Shown: positions 48,835-60,567, counted from the first letter of the stretch. The stretch: 64,000 bases of DNA from Girardinichthys multiradiatus (GCF_021462225.1 NC_061813.1:16826442-16890441), one strand, 5' to 3'. The notes: generated by a model not told the origin, from the letters alone. Numbers and translations: made by a program.

Positions 48835-51512
48835 ACCGTTATTAACTGTTTTGTCATTTCTTTCTCTTATTCTTACACCCACGTAGCCCTTCTTTCTGTG
48901 CTGTCCTATTGTGCAGTGAAGAAGGCTTGCTGTTTTCTTCTGCAGTGGGGGGATTCCACACACACACACAGGACCACTGTCAGTGGAAATCTCCCTCAAA
49001 CCCCTGCTGCTGCCTGGCCTGGCATCGTCTCACGCTGCCTCCGCACATATGCATGTCATGTGGTGTCAGTGCCAAGGTGCTCTTTGATGTTATGGGGCCT
49101 GATGGCAGCATATTCCCTGCTGATAGTGATGATTGCTACACTCAGGTGCAGCTCTGAGTTTGTGTTTGTGCCCTTTAAGCCCGCCCTCCACGTTATTGGT
49201 CAGTGCCTGAACCGACTGGTTAGCCCTCTGTAAGAATTAAGCTTGGCAGCTTCAGGTTTATGAGGCCTCTCTATGCTATGTTTCACTGGGTTCAACGTCG
49301 TCTGGTCCCCATTTTTCCCCACCGTACGCTGACCCTCCTATTTTCTGTGGCTGCTCCTTTAACAGAAGGGTCTGACTCACATACTCTCACCTATGTACAG
49401 AGGATCATTGCTGCACTGATCTGTTTTGTATCCTCCTGCTCCATTTAAATTGATCTCGTGTGAATGGGTCTTGTGCAAATGTTATGCTGTGCATCCATCT
49501 CTGTCTTAGTGGGTGCTGTTTCCCCAAAAAGGATGAACGCTATATGACTCATTCTTGATTTTATAGAATACAAAAATTCACATAATTTAATAAGACACAA
49601 GGAAAAATGTAAAGATCATTAGCCCTGATGTGAAAACTTTACAAAATATTATTCATATAATATCTTGAAGACGTTTTCCCACTTGTACTTAACACAGCAA
49701 TGAGTAATATTCACATTTGCCACGATTTACTATGACATTTAGTAGATTTTGCATTAGCTCACACACCAGGCAGCACCCATGGGAATCTCCTCTCCCGGTC
49801 TACAGTTAACATTCTGCGTTTGTCCAGCACTGTAATTTATTGGATCTCATCTGTCCAGGCTTTGATTTATATATTGATTTGAAAAATAAATAAAAGTGAT
49901 AGGAACCTGCATTGGAGTGTAATGATGGACTGTGTCGACATGCAGGAGTAGGGATATGAAACATTGGGAGGAAATTAGATATTATGCCCCCAAGACAACT
50001 GCAGCCAGAAGCACATTCATTATTGGCTGGATATTTATTATTAAGAATTTCTCCTCATGAGTGACTGCTGCAGAATATTTCTTCTCAGCTCCAGCAAGCT
50101 AAATGGTATGTGTGCGTTGGGGCGTGGGTGTCTATACGGCGCGGCATTTGCTTGCATGTGTTTTCAGAAACGTTTGCAGCCATATTATCAGTAGGTGATG
50201 ACAAGGGAGCTGGGTTTGTCATATTCTAGACTTTACAAGATAACATCCACAGAGAAACCACACAAGATCCTCAGGTTTAGGTGAAAAATATTTATGGGTT
50301 ATATATAAAACGCTGTGATCTTGGTTACACAATCTATATTTCTAGCTGAGAGGAGTCCATGTATGGAACCACCAAGGCAGAAAACACTTGACAGCTGCTG
50401 AGAACCAAAACTCCTTGCCGCAACTTCTGCACAAATTCTAATTACAGCCTAGTGAATTTCAAACAGCAGTACAGAAAAGGGCTGCAGTCCAAGCCTCTCA
50501 GATTTTATTATTTAATTTTTTTCCCCTCCCACTTCTCCATTCTAATTCACTTCAATTATGTTTCCTCCCATTTCTCCTGATCACTTTACAGCTCAGCAGC
50601 ACCTGTGCTAATTGTAGCTGTGATGATTGCTGATACGTTTTGCATCCTTAAAGGAGTTTTACAGGAGGGGGACGACAAATAAACATCTAGCCCCAGGGCT
50701 TTTTGGGTAGTGTGGCTCAGCCTAGCAGATGGCCATCATATTATTTGAGCGGAGCTTCTCACAGAGGCTGAGGTATGGGTGGGTGAGGTGTAATGAGTCT
50801 GGGGTGGGAGGAGAATGGAGGAGGAGGCTGTGAGGAGTAAGAAATTAGGGGTGATGAAGTGAAGGAAGGAGATAGGAGATAATGTGGGACAATGACAGAA
50901 GGACAGAAGATTAAAGAATTTAGCACTAGAAGAAGAGGTGGAATTTAATTATGGGGGTTTGCTGAGACATTTTCTCATGTCGTGTCATGTGGTGTTAAGG
51001 TGTTAAAACCAAGCCTAAATTCTAAAGTTTTTGATTAGGCTAAGTTTGGGCAGGAAGCAGTGGTGGAAAAAAGTCACATTTTCACATATTTATTTTATAC
51101 ATGAAAACTGGCTGAACGGAAAAGGCCACAACAAAGATTTCTATGGACTTCCAGTGATTGAAGAATATTAGACAATTAGCTTAGCACAGATGCTAAAAAA
51201 ATGATGGAAAGGACTGGCTTGGCTTAGACTTAAAGCTAACGTGCACAGCAAGAAAACAAAAGATGTTTTCTGAAGCAAACATAATGTTTTCCTAAGATTA
51301 ATTTCTCCATATTTGCAGAATATAAATATCTCAGTTACCTCTAGTCAATGGAATAATCCATTCCTGATCTTGAGAGAATCCCATCAATATTTACTATTTC
51401 TATAGATTAGTGCTATATGCATTCTTTTTGCCATGGACCTTGACAAACACACGACAAATTCCAGAAATCAGGTGGTGTGTGGTTCAGCCAAAGCACCATA
51501 AAGGAGCTTTAC
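48835..51512. other. Intergenic, no gene supported
   Basis: Overlapping plus-strand frames at 48898-49233 lack a recognisable domain. 50750-50940 is purine-rich. 49740-50130 and 50400-50700 have the look of non-coding regulatory DNA, but no test is possible here. Confidence 0.4.
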
Positions 51513-52080
51513 AGGGCCTTGCAAAATTATTCAATATATTATTAAATTGTATTCATATTGTGCAAATGTATCCACTCGCTTTGCAGTGAAGCCTCTACAA
51601 AGTTCTGGTGCAACCACTTACCACCTAATTAGTGAAATGAAGTCCACTTGTGCGCATTGTGTCACATGTTCTGTCAGTATAAACACACCTTTTTTTAAAG
51701 GCTCCAGAGGCTGCAACACCACTAATTTAGAGGCACCACACTATGAAGACCAACGAGCTCTTCAAACAAGTCAGGGACAAAGTTGTTGAGAAGTACAAGT
51801 CAGGATAGGGTTATGCAAAAATATCCAGATCTTTGATGTTTCCCCCAGAGCACCATCAAATCCGTCATCTTTAAATAGAAAGCACAAACAAACCTGCCAA
51901 GAAAGGTGCTGCTCACCAAAACTCACAGATCAGACAAGAAGGGCATTAATCAGAGAGGCAGCACAGAGACAAAAAGGTATCCCTGAAGGAGTTGCAGAGT
52001 TCCACAGCAGAGACTGGCGTGTCTGTCCTTAGGACCACAATAAGCTGTACACTCCATAGAGCTGGGCTAAAAAAAAACAA
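51513..52080 (+). pseudogene. Tc1-like transposon 5' half
   Basis: It begins with 'GGGCCTTGCAAAATTATTCA', a terminal sequence of one fish Tc1 family. 'AGTGAAGCCTCTACAAAG' and 'CACCACACTATGAAGACCAA' follow, and the N-terminal transposase piece 'KTNELFKQVRDKVVEKYKSG' lies near 51742-51808. Further degraded sequence ends near 52080 with 'ACTCCATAGAGCTGGGC'. The catalytic domain is absent. Confidence 0.65.
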
Positions 52081-53949
52081 AAATTGTTTTAGAAATGATG
52101 TTCTAATTCCTTTGTAAGGTCTACGGAGCAAAACATCTGTATTCTTTTCTCTAAAAGAGCCAGATGTGGACATAGTGGCTGCAAATCTCTCACCTCTTCA
52201 CCTTGCTGCCCCCACCATACTGACTACCGCTGTAATAAATGTGATGCCAGTTCTTCCTGCTGTGGCTGTCTGAGGTCTGATCACATATCATATGGCAACC
52301 TATCTCAAGTGGACTGCATATTATATAGCAGCCTATTTGCTGCGATGATGAGCTCTGGACACCTCCACCATTATTTATTAGGTAGGACCACAGCAGCATG
52401 AGACTGGGTGGCCTCAGCTGGTAGGTGCGTACGTGAAGAAGGGGTTGAAAAAGGAAAAGGGAGAAAGGAAACTAAAAAAAGCTAAAAGTAAAATAGAGGG
52501 GAAAAATTGTTTACTCAAACAAACACCCATCTATTTCTAAAGGGAAAAAAGTCATTTATTTAATTCTAACGCAGCTTGCTGAATGGAACAGAGCTTCCTA
52601 TGAACATTCAAGGAAGCATTTGTCATCTCACAGCCTTCCTGATGACAAACTGCTAGAAAACAGAAACAAAAATGTTTGTCTAAATAAAAAATAGCTGACT
52701 ACAGTTTATGGCAAATTGTTTTGCTGCTTTGAAAAATGGCCAAAATCCTCAGTGTTCTAACAGGGGTCAGCCTGCTTTGTTAGGTGTGTTCTCCTGGTGC
52801 AAAAGACAAATGATGTACTTTGCCTTGGGTCAACTGGGCTTTCCCATCCCATAATGACCTTTCAGGGAGCTGGAAGAGAATAGGTGTTCCCATAGCGATG
52901 AAGTATACCGCACATCAAATGTGTGCAATGGCAAACTAATGTTTTTAGTACAGCGGTATGACCTCCCAACCTCTAATGGACTGGTTGGCTGTTCATAAAT
53001 CATACAAAAATAGCAGCTGAGCGGGGTAAAAAAAAACACAACAGATGTGTTGTACTTTTTTATTCTTATTTGAAATTCTACTGGATGATAAATAACGAAG
53101 GATCCAAAGTTAGTTTCAGTTAAGGTACATCTTCACATACTACAGAGAACTTGCCACTTCGCTGCCAAAGAAAAATAAGTCCTCTGTGTGTGTGCGCAGA
53201 AAGTTTCCCTGAAGGAGAGATGATCTCTTTCAGTTTGTCATCACACACCAGCTGCCAAATTTTATGAAATACCAAATTACTAATTGGCCCAGCCTTAGGT
53301 TTCCTGCCTGGAAGTGAGACTGTAATATCTAGGCCTCTATTAGGATCACAGAGAGAAGCACTCTCATCCGGTCCCCCACTGTGCTGGCAAGCCTCTGCCA
53401 TTTCACAGCATGGCGGTGGAAATGAAGGACAAAAGGCCTCTCAAACACAACCAAATGCTCCTACTTCAACACAAGTTTTAAGACTGGACTTTTTTCATTA
53501 CACTAATTACTTCAAGAATCTATGCAAAATATTTAGTCTCTTATGCGGATACCTAAAGTTAAACACAAATACGACAACATGAAGGATTCTAAGCACAATT
53601 TCCTATCTATTTAACATCCTAACTGTGTAACCTCAGAGATTAGTCCAACTTTATTGTACTAAGCTTAATTGAAATAATTTTAAATGACTTGGTTGTTCAA
53701 AGAGTTTATGATGCCATGGACTCTAATAAAAGAAACAAACCAAGAGCATCACATATCCTTCACACTTTTATTTTTTAGGGCAGTAGTAGCCTTTATTTTA
53801 TAAGTTGGCTGGCAGGAAATGCAGTGGAGAAGGAGGGGAAGACATGCAGCAAAGGTCATTGTATGGGGATTCAAACCCATGATGCTGCATTGACGACTGT
53901 AGCCTCTGTATATGGGTCACCAGTTTTACCCCTGCACCTCCGCCACGCT
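52081..53949. other. Intergenic, no gene seen
   Basis: A minus-strand frame at 53120-53401 (93 codons) and others have no recognisable domain or splice support. Confidence 0.4.
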
Positions 53950-54598
53950 CAATTTTCCATGATACTTAACAGCAAGCATGATGTATTTTATTCTTTCACT
54001 CCAAATCCTCTGATCTCATCTGGCCAAAGCACACAGTCGCAGTTAAAAGTCCCAGTAATGACGAGCAACCTCCACACTTAATGGCTTCCTCGTCAACCGT
54101 TCTGCATGTGGATAGTTTAATGATTGTTATGGATGTTATGTCCTGCTTTCTGCTTCAGTTCTTTAACAGTTAGATGGGGATTTTATTGCGTCTCACTTAG
54201 CATTTTGCTTACTGTGTGTGGTGGCAAGATATATGGACTTGTAGAAATGGGAACCTGTGTCTTATTCATACCCCAGGCAAACATGGATCATTAAGTGAAG
54301 TTCTTACAAATTCGGATCAACAAAATGTATAAATTAGTAAAATTTTAAACTTAAAACCTAGGAATTGTTTGGGCTACCAATCATTTTGCCATCAACTATT
54401 TTCTATAAAAAAATATTCCTTAATATGTTTTTGTCCCCCCTCCACAAAAAAAGAATGTACTCAAATTAAAAGCTGGGTTTTCAAACATTTTTCACTGTTC
54501 GATTATGCTTTTGCAATAAAAGATGAATTTATTTTAAGGCGTTTTAAACATCTTCACCAGGGGTGCCAATAAATGTGGCCAGCGCTATAAATAAGACT
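53950..54598 (-). pseudogene. Tc1/mariner-like remnant
   Basis: 'CTCATCTGGCCAAAGCACAC', 'AGTCGCAGTTAAAAGTCCCA' and 'GAGCAACCTCCACACTTAAT' are a minus-strand transposase fragment. The end is marked by 'ACCAGGGGTGCCAATAAATG' and 'TGGCCAGCGCTATA' (54558-54589), the usual terminus of one fish mariner/Tc1 family. Confidence 0.6.
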
Positions 54599-55724
54599 CT
54601 CTAAGGTAATGAATATTCAAACCAAAAGCAAGGATTTTTTTAAAGGAGAGTTTGCAAAAAAAGACAGCAGGACTGCAAATCAGCATGTAATCACATGCCG
54701 TAACCAAATTAATGCCAATGTATCACATAAAACATTTTAATCACCGGTTAAAATTGTTGAGAAAAATTCATCAACTTAGAGACTTTCAATTAGTGAATCT
54801 GTGACTGACACCACTTAAAAAAAAGATGTCTACAAATTAATAGAAAAGCTTCAAAAAAGAAAAGACTGCTGTTAATTTTCTGTTTAGCAGCACTATCCCT
54901 TTTTTCAGGACTCCTAATCAAACATGCCTTAGGCCACTAGATGGATAAACACACACAGATAGATTTTGGCAACATTTCAACTCCTCTCTGAAGCGGTGCA
55001 ATGGGAGAGAGAAAGGTTTGGCTGACAAACCACACAAACACAAATCACTGTAATTACTAAATACATAGTTTATTGTAAAAAGAGATGTACTCTTTCATTC
55101 AGAAATATGGTGAACAAATTATGGCAGTTGACAGTGTTGCTATACAGCGGTACAAATAATTATGTTGAATGTAAAATGCTTATCACATGACAAGACCACT
55201 TTGTTTTCAAACTACCCACAAAGTATGAGAACCACTTTTAGAAAGAAATGTATGATGCTAGAACATCATTTCTATCTGTTTTCCTGGCACATGCAGGCGG
55301 CAAATAGGATTTTATTATTTTTATTATGTTCTTTGTCATACGTGGTGGGCGAGAATCATTTTAGACATGACAGACATAGACACACGTCTCTGTATTTCTT
55401 CCTTTCAAGAGTTTGTTTTTTTTCCAACCACTCAAGGGTTTGAGTTGATTCCAGTGCAAAACTGTGCAATTTGGTTAACTAAGGAGCTGGCTTCCCTTTA
55501 GAGAATCTAATAAGTCCTCACAGTTCCACTCAATGTAGGGAATGTTTCTGTGGGGCTCTAAAGCTTGCTTTACAAGACCCCACCAGGCACTGAACCTTTA
55601 AAAAAAAAAAACATTCTTATACTTCCTTCAGTTTGCTGCCATTCAGTGCTTCCAGCTAACCAGCAGTGTTCTGGTATTAGATATAAAAGGAATCCAGCAA
55701 CTCCCCGAACCACAGTTTAATCAT
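54599..55724. other. 3' flank of slc35b3
   Basis: No other gene is seen. On the minus strand, possible poly(A) signals downstream of slc35b3 are ATTAAA (55714-55719) and AATAAA (55311-55316, 55319-55324 and 55069-55074). Which of these ends the transcript cannot be decided. Confidence 0.4.
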
Positions 55725-55918
55725 GTCAGCTGCTTGTAAGGCTGATTGGAGGTCAAACCCTGTATACCCATCCTTGGCACAATATTGATGGTGGTGTAGC
55801 GCCGCTGCTCAGGTACATGGTTCAGCTCATCCCCTGGAAAACACGTGCCGACGCTAAACGTTGAGTGGTCAGAAGCGGTTTGCCTGTGCAGGACTTCACC
55901 ATACTTGTAGGGGCGCTC
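55725..55918 (-). other. In-frame open extension downstream of the slc35b3 stop
   Basis: Directly after the TAG stop (55919-55921) the same frame stays open for 65 codons. It begins 'ERPYKYGEVLHRQTASDH', passes 'CFPGDELNHVPEQRRYTT', ends 'SNQPYKQLT' and stops at TGA (55721-55723). Its base composition is close to 50% GC, well above the flanks, and the codons look like those of the neighbouring exons. The stop is preceded by a pyrimidine-containing stretch ending in TAG, so it could also act as a 3' splice site of an alternative last exon. It may also be plain 3' UTR that is open by chance. I do not recognise the peptide. Confidence 0.35.
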
Positions 55919-56069
55919 CTATACATTTTGTGAGAGAAATCTGACTTTCTTTCTCATCAGCAGCCAGCTCCTGACATCCTTAATTGTAGGGAGTTTCATT
56001 TTATCTTTGTTTTTACTGTAAACATTCAAGAAGATGCCAAAGATCACCAGAAGGCCACCCCAGATGTAC
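55919..56069 (-). CDS. slc35b3: slc35b3 last coding exon (PAPS transporter, C-terminus)
   Basis: Encodes the last 49 residues: the final membrane segment 'YIWGGLLVIFGIFLNVYSKN', then a basic cytoplasmic tail ending 'RKKVRFLSQNV' and TAG (55919-55921). The block W-[GS]-G-L-L-V-x-x-G-I-F-L-N-V-Y-S-K-N, followed by D-K-[MI]-[KR]-L-P, is what I know from vertebrate SLC35B3. The acceptor AG (56070-56071) precedes a G that completes the split Gln codon from the preceding exon (phase 2). SLC35B3 (PAPST2) is a Golgi nucleotide-sulfate transporter that brings 3'-phosphoadenosine 5'-phosphosulfate into the lumen for sulfotransferases. Confidence 0.93.
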
Positions 56070-57543
56070 CTGTTAAAGGCAAGACAAACGAAATTGTAAG
56101 GATGAAAAGAGATCATATTTACAGGATGCAAATGATGGTTATACATTTTTATGAAGAGTGCCTGCTTAAAAGTAGAACTTCATGAGTGAGTAATTGTTTT
56201 TCTTCATATACAGTGGGGCTGATCAGATGTTTATATACACTCATTTGCTATTAATTTTGCTAGTTTTTCCTTGGTGGAATGATGATACAACAAATAACCT
56301 TAGTTCTGGATTTACAGCTACATTTCTCCAATGTACATGGGGTCAAAATTACTGGTAGACAGAATATACACGTACACCCCAACTAATTGTCCCTTGGTGG
56401 TGGGAGTTGGTACGGGTGGGGCTTAAGTCAAGGAAAGACTTACAAACTAAAGAACAGTGTACCAACTGTCAATGACATGGTGGTGGTAATATCATGTTGA
56501 GGGGGGTTTGCTTCTACTAGGACTGATGCATTGCACAAGGTTGGGTGGAATAATGAAGGAGTAGGACTACCATCTAATTCATTAACTTCACCACACATCA
56601 AATGCTAGAAAGTTAAAACTCTGGCACATTTTGGTGCTCCAACAGGACAGTGATCAAAAACACAAAAATAAACGGTCCTGAATATGATAAAGCAGACTAA
56701 TATTAAGCTTCTAGAATGGCCCTGACCTGAAGACTAATAGAAATGTTAAGACAACGTTAAAAGCAGCACATGAGCCTGAAAACCAACCAATTTCAATGAG
56801 ATCTTCATGTAAGAATAGTGATCAAACAAGAACTATACCAGATATTTGTTAATGGAAACAGAAAAAAAAACTGTGTGGCTTCTCTTCAACTTACTTAGTA
56901 ACATTTAGATATTAGATGGGATGCACGTATATATTTGAGCCTGTATAAACAGTATTTTGACACTATTTGGATTGGAGAATATATAATAGTCACAACAGTC
57001 AATAGTTAAAATTGTGGACTTAATTGCTGTTTAACATTTATAGAAGAAAACGTTCAAAAGCATCAATACAAGGTTAAATTTATTCTGATAATTAGTGTAA
57101 GCAAACTTCTGACTGGCACTATATCTTCTGTTGGTGTGCAGGAATAAAACTGCAATAAATGCAACACTTTCCCAGTAATGTAAAGGAAGCAGAAAACTTC
57201 ACACAATAATAGCAAACATCTAAAGTCACAAGAGAAAGAACAAGAAGCAGGAGTCTGGCCAGGTTACACAAAATATTTGTATTAAGATATCTAGACATGC
57301 ATGTCAAAAGTCATAACAAAGAAGCAGCGCCAGAAGTATGAAGAAAACTAGAGTCAGAGAGTAAAGGGTGAAGGACAAGGAGCTGAGGAGAAGTAGGAGT
57401 CCAAATCTGAAGTGAGGGGATGAAAGTCAAGGAGGCCAAAGCAATTTTTCTCTAGCAAAGAAGAGATCAGTGGCACTGGCAACACCATCTACTATGGAGT
57501 TTAAACCAAGAAGTGCCAAAGGTGAAAAAGTGATGGTACTTAC
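56070..57543 (-). other. slc35b3: slc35b3 intron between the last two exons
   Basis: Bounded by donor GTAAGT (57543-57538) and acceptor AG (56070-56071). Contains the Tc1-like element at 56212-57124. The remainder shows nothing recognisable. Confidence 0.85.
56212..57124 (+). pseudogene. Tc1-like remnant in slc35b3 intron
   Basis: The ends 'CAGTGGGGCTGATCAGATGT' with 'TTTATATACACTCATTTGC', and 'GTGTAAGCAAACTTCTGACT' with 'GGCACTATA', resemble the terminal repeats of salmonid/Sleeping-Beauty-like Tc1 elements. Between them the plus strand has 'ACATGGTGGTGGTAATATCA' (H-G-G-G-N-I), 'CAACAGGACAGTGATCAAAA' (Q-Q-D-S-D-Q, second D) and 'CTAGAATGGCCCTGACCTGA', where the third block is degraded. Inactive and internally deleted. 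Confidence 0.7.
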
Positions 57544-57613
57544 TGAAAAGTGAACGGTTTGGTGAAGAACATGAAGGAAAGTACGATGGTCATGGCCTTT
57601 CTCCCAGTGGTCA
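57544..57613 (-). CDS. slc35b3: slc35b3 penultimate coding exon
   Basis: A 70-bp exon encoding 'VTTGRKAMTIVLSFMFFTK' plus 'PFTFQ' split across the junction. The TTGRKA motif followed by an aliphatic membrane helix is a hallmark of the SLC35B family and is placed as in other vertebrate SLC35B3. Acceptor '...TTTTACAG' and donor 'CA|GTAAGT' are both canonical. It enters in phase 1 and leaves in phase 2, matching its neighbours. Confidence 0.95.
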
Positions 57614-57937
57614 CTGTAAAAGAACCAACAAACAGCAGGACTGGTTTTATATTTCTGTGTGAAATCACAAAAGTATGTGAAAGTTCAACACAAGTTACTT
57701 TCAAACCCGAGTTTCAGTTGTTTATATAAGCGTTCATTTTTTCATAAACAGTGGCCCTCAAAAGTGTACAGAGCTGAGTAAAAAGAGGATTTGTGGCATA
57801 AAAAAAATACAAACCCAATTCCAAGGAAGTTGGGACGTTGTGTAAAACAAATGTGTGCTATGGTCCGATGAGTCCACATTTCAAATTGTTTTTATAAATC
57901 ATGGACGTCTGTCCTCCGGGTCAAAGAGGAAAACCAC

Positions 57938-59336
57938 TATCCTGATTGTTTTAGAATCCCAGTTCTCTAAGGCCTGTTAGTTCTTCTTTAAGAAGCCCTG
58001 CTGTTCTCCACTTATTACCTTTATTAAATGCACCTGTTTGAACTTGTTATCTGTAGAATAGACACCTGTCCACACACTCAATCAATCAAACAAACTCCAG
58101 CTTCTCCACAATGTCCAAGACCAGAGAGCTGTATGACAAAATAGTAGACCTGCACAAGGCTGGGATGAACTACAGGAAAATAGCCAAGCAGCTTGGTAAA
58201 GACAACAACTGTCGGCCCAATTATAAGAAAGTAGAAGTTCAGGATGACGGTTAATCTCCCTCGGTCTGGGGCTCCATGCAAGATTTCACCTCGGGGAGCA
58301 TCAATGATCATGAGGAAGGTGAGGGATCAGCCCAGAAGTACATGGCAGGACCTAGTCAATGACGTGAAGAGAGCTGGGACCACAGTCTTAAAGAAGAGCA
58401 TTAGTAACACACTACGCCTCAATGGATTAAAATCCTGCAGCGCACCAAGGTCCCCCTGCTCAAGCCAGCACATGTCCAGGCTTATCTGGAGTTTGCCAGT
58501 GACCATCTGGATGATCTAGAGGAGGATTGGGAGAAGGTCATGTGGTCTGTGATTTGATGAGACAAAAATACAGCTTTTAGGTCTAAACTCCACTCTCTGT
58601 GTTTGGAGGCAGAAGAACAATGAGAACAACCCCAAGAACACCATTCCTACCATGAAGCATGGAGGTGGAAACATCATTCTTTGGTGATGATTTTCTGTAA
58701 AGGGGACAGGACGACTGCACCGTATTGAGGGGAGGATGGATGGGGCCACATATCAGGAAATCTTAGCCAACAACCTTCTTCCCTCAATAAGGGCATTGAA
58801 GATGAATTGTCGCTGGATCTTCCAGCATGACAACGACCTGAAGCTCACTTCCAGGGCAACAAATGAGTGGCTCCGAAAGAAGCATCTCAAGGTCCTGGAC
58901 TGGCCTAGCCGGTCTCCAGACTTGAACCCAATCGAGAATCTTTGGAGGGAGCTGAATGTCTGTATTGCGACAGACCCGAAACCTAAAGGATCTGGAGAAG
59001 ATCTGTGGGGAGGAGTGGTCCAGAATCCCTGCTGCAGTGTGTGCAAACCTCATCAAGAACTAGAGGAAACGTCTGATATCTGTAATTGCAAACAAATGTT
59101 TCGGTTCCAAATATTAAGTTTTGTTTTTCTGATGTATTAAATACTTATGTCATGCAATAAAATGCTAATTAATGACTTAAAAGTGACACAATGCGATTTT
59201 CTGGATGTTTGGTTTAGATTCTGTCTCACAGTTAAACGAGTACATATGATCAAAATGAAAGGCTTCTACATGCTTTGCAAGTGGGAAAACCAGCAAAATC
59301 AGCAGTGTATCAAATACTTGTTCTCCCCTCTGTAGT
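57938..59336 (+). mobile_element. Second Tc1-like element inserted in the first
   Basis: The right end is intact ('GTATCAAATACTTGTTCTCC', 'CCTCTGTAG'). The left inverted repeat is missing, and the element starts in its 5' untranslated part ('AAGGCCTGTTAGTTCTTCTT', 'GACACCTGTCCACACACTCA'). It differs in sequence family from the host element and from the 37616 element. Confidence 0.8.
58111..59140 (+). pseudogene. Transposase of the inner Tc1-like element, broken
   Basis: Starts '[20 protein letters not shown]' with the helix-turn-helix continuing 'YRKIAKQLG'. A frame change follows at about 58230, and another frame reads '[18 protein letters not shown]' and '[18 protein letters not shown]'. 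After further breaks comes '[20 protein letters not shown]', '[18 protein letters not shown]' (second catalytic D) and '[19 protein letters not shown]' (E). The C-terminal part is frameshifted near 58960. The order and spacing are those of a complete Tc1 transposase of about 340 residues, but at least three lesions inactivate it. Confidence 0.82.
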
Positions 59337-60411
59337 ATGGGGGTGTGTTAGTGGCCATGGCAGGGCACCATTAATGCTGAAAGGTACATACAGGTTCTGG
59401 AGAAACATATGCTGCCATCCAAGCAACGTCTTTTTCAGGGATGTGCCTACTTATTTCAGCAAGACGAAGCCAGGCCACATTCTCTACATGTTACAACAGC
59501 GTGGCTTCGTAGTAAGAGTGCCGGTACTAGACCGGTCTGCCATTGAAAAATCTGTGGTGCATTGTGAAGCGCAAAATACAACAACAGATACCTCAGAATG
59601 TTGTCCTCAGTTCCAAAACGCTTATTGAGTGTTGTTAAAAGGAAAGATGATGTAATACAGTGGTAAACATGCCCCTGTCCCGGCTTTTATAGAATGTCTA
59701 GCAAGCATTAAACTCAAAATGAGTGAATATTTTGTAAAAAAACAATAAAGGGTATCAGTTTGAACATTAAATATCTTGTCTTTGTAGATTATTCAACTGC
59801 ATATAGGTTAAACGGAATTTGCAAGTCATTTAATTCTGTATTTATTTACGTTTTACACAATGTCCCAACTTCACTGGAAGTTGTGTTGTAACGTAAAAAG
59901 CTGTTCCACCGTTAACGTGTCATGTCCTGTACAATTCAGATGAAAATCACAAATTCTGATACCTTTGCACAATGAGATCGTTTGTAACCTTTCTGGAAAG
60001 AAGGGCTTTAGCTAAAGGCTGCAAATTAGTAAACCTCTGGAAAATCCTACATTGGCATGTCAGTTTTGTCTCCAGTTAATCAGATTTACTATACCTGATG
60101 GCAGGTGTGAACACCAGAAGATGTTGAAATTGAATCAAAATGTACTCAAGACCAACAACAAATCTCAACAATGTGTGCATTTCTACCTAAACATTATCGC
60201 ACCTTTTTGATTTAAATCAATCATTATGATTTAATGTTTTTTAAGCCACAAAAACCTGGTATTTGACCAGATGTGTGTATACGTTTGATAGAATTTGTAA
60301 TTATGTGGCTTTTTGCTATATACTAAAAAATGGGTCAATATTTTGTCTCATTAGAAATGCAATAACAGAGGAAAAAAAAATCTAGCACGGCAGAAAAAAA
60401 ACAAAACATTA

Positions 60412-60444
60412 TATATATATATATATATTATTATTATTATTATT
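60412..60444. repeat. (AT)n(ATT)n microsatellite next to a splice donor
   Basis: About nine AT units, then about five ATT units, ending 11 bases from the donor GT of the slc35b3 exon at 60456-60567. Confidence 0.95.
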
Positions 60445-60455
60445 GTGTCTCTGAC

Positions 60456-60567
60456 CTGTTACTGCAACAAGGGCTCCAAACAGCTTGATTAAGGCTAGCA
60501 CAAAGGAGATCCCGAAATAACCCGTAAGAGAGAAGAAGAAGGCATAGCCGTATGTCTTAACAGGATG
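60456..60567 (-). CDS. slc35b3: slc35b3 coding exon (third from last)
   Basis: A 112-bp exon encoding 'HPVKTYGYAFFFSLTGYFGI' and 'SFVLALIKLFGALVAVT', plus one base of the next codon. The P-x-[KR]-T-Y-G-Y-A-F-x-F-S-L-T-G-Y-F-G-I-S-F-V-L-A-L-I-K block is nearly identical to other vertebrate SLC35B3 and spans a membrane segment. Acceptor '...TTTGTTGCAG' and donor 'ACAG|GTCAGA' are canonical. It enters in phase 0 and leaves in phase 1. Confidence 0.96.

Larger units (their letters stand above)
57809..59890 (+). mobile_element. Tc1-like element, interrupted by a second Tc1-like element
   Basis: The outer ends are inverted copies: 'ACCCAATTCCAAGGAAGTTG' with 'GGACGTTGTGTAAAAC' on the left, and 'GTTTTACACAATGTCCCAAC' with 'TTCACTGGAAGTTGTG' on the right. 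Left piece 57850-57937 ('TATGGTCCGATGAGTCCACA') is transposase code around the first catalytic D. The right piece from 59337 resumes with 'GGGTGTGTTAGTGGCCATGG', 'CATCCAAGCAACGTCTTTTT', 'CTTATTTCAGCAAGACGAAG' and 'CGCTTATTGAGTGTTGTTAA', so the same element continues. The middle is occupied by a different Tc1 element. The first third of the outer transposase is missing. Confidence 0.8.
57614..60455 (-). other. slc35b3: slc35b3 intron with nested Tc1 elements
   Basis: Contains two Tc1-like elements, one inside the other (57809-59890), and an (AT)n(ATT)n microsatellite close to the splice donor. Confidence 0.85.

Noticed and set aside
58736..59140. 134-codon plus-strand frame inside an slc35b3 intron as a possible host exon
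   Set aside because: It carries Tc1 transposase motifs (F-Q-H-D-N-D and [11 protein letters not shown]) and lies on the opposite strand to slc35b3.
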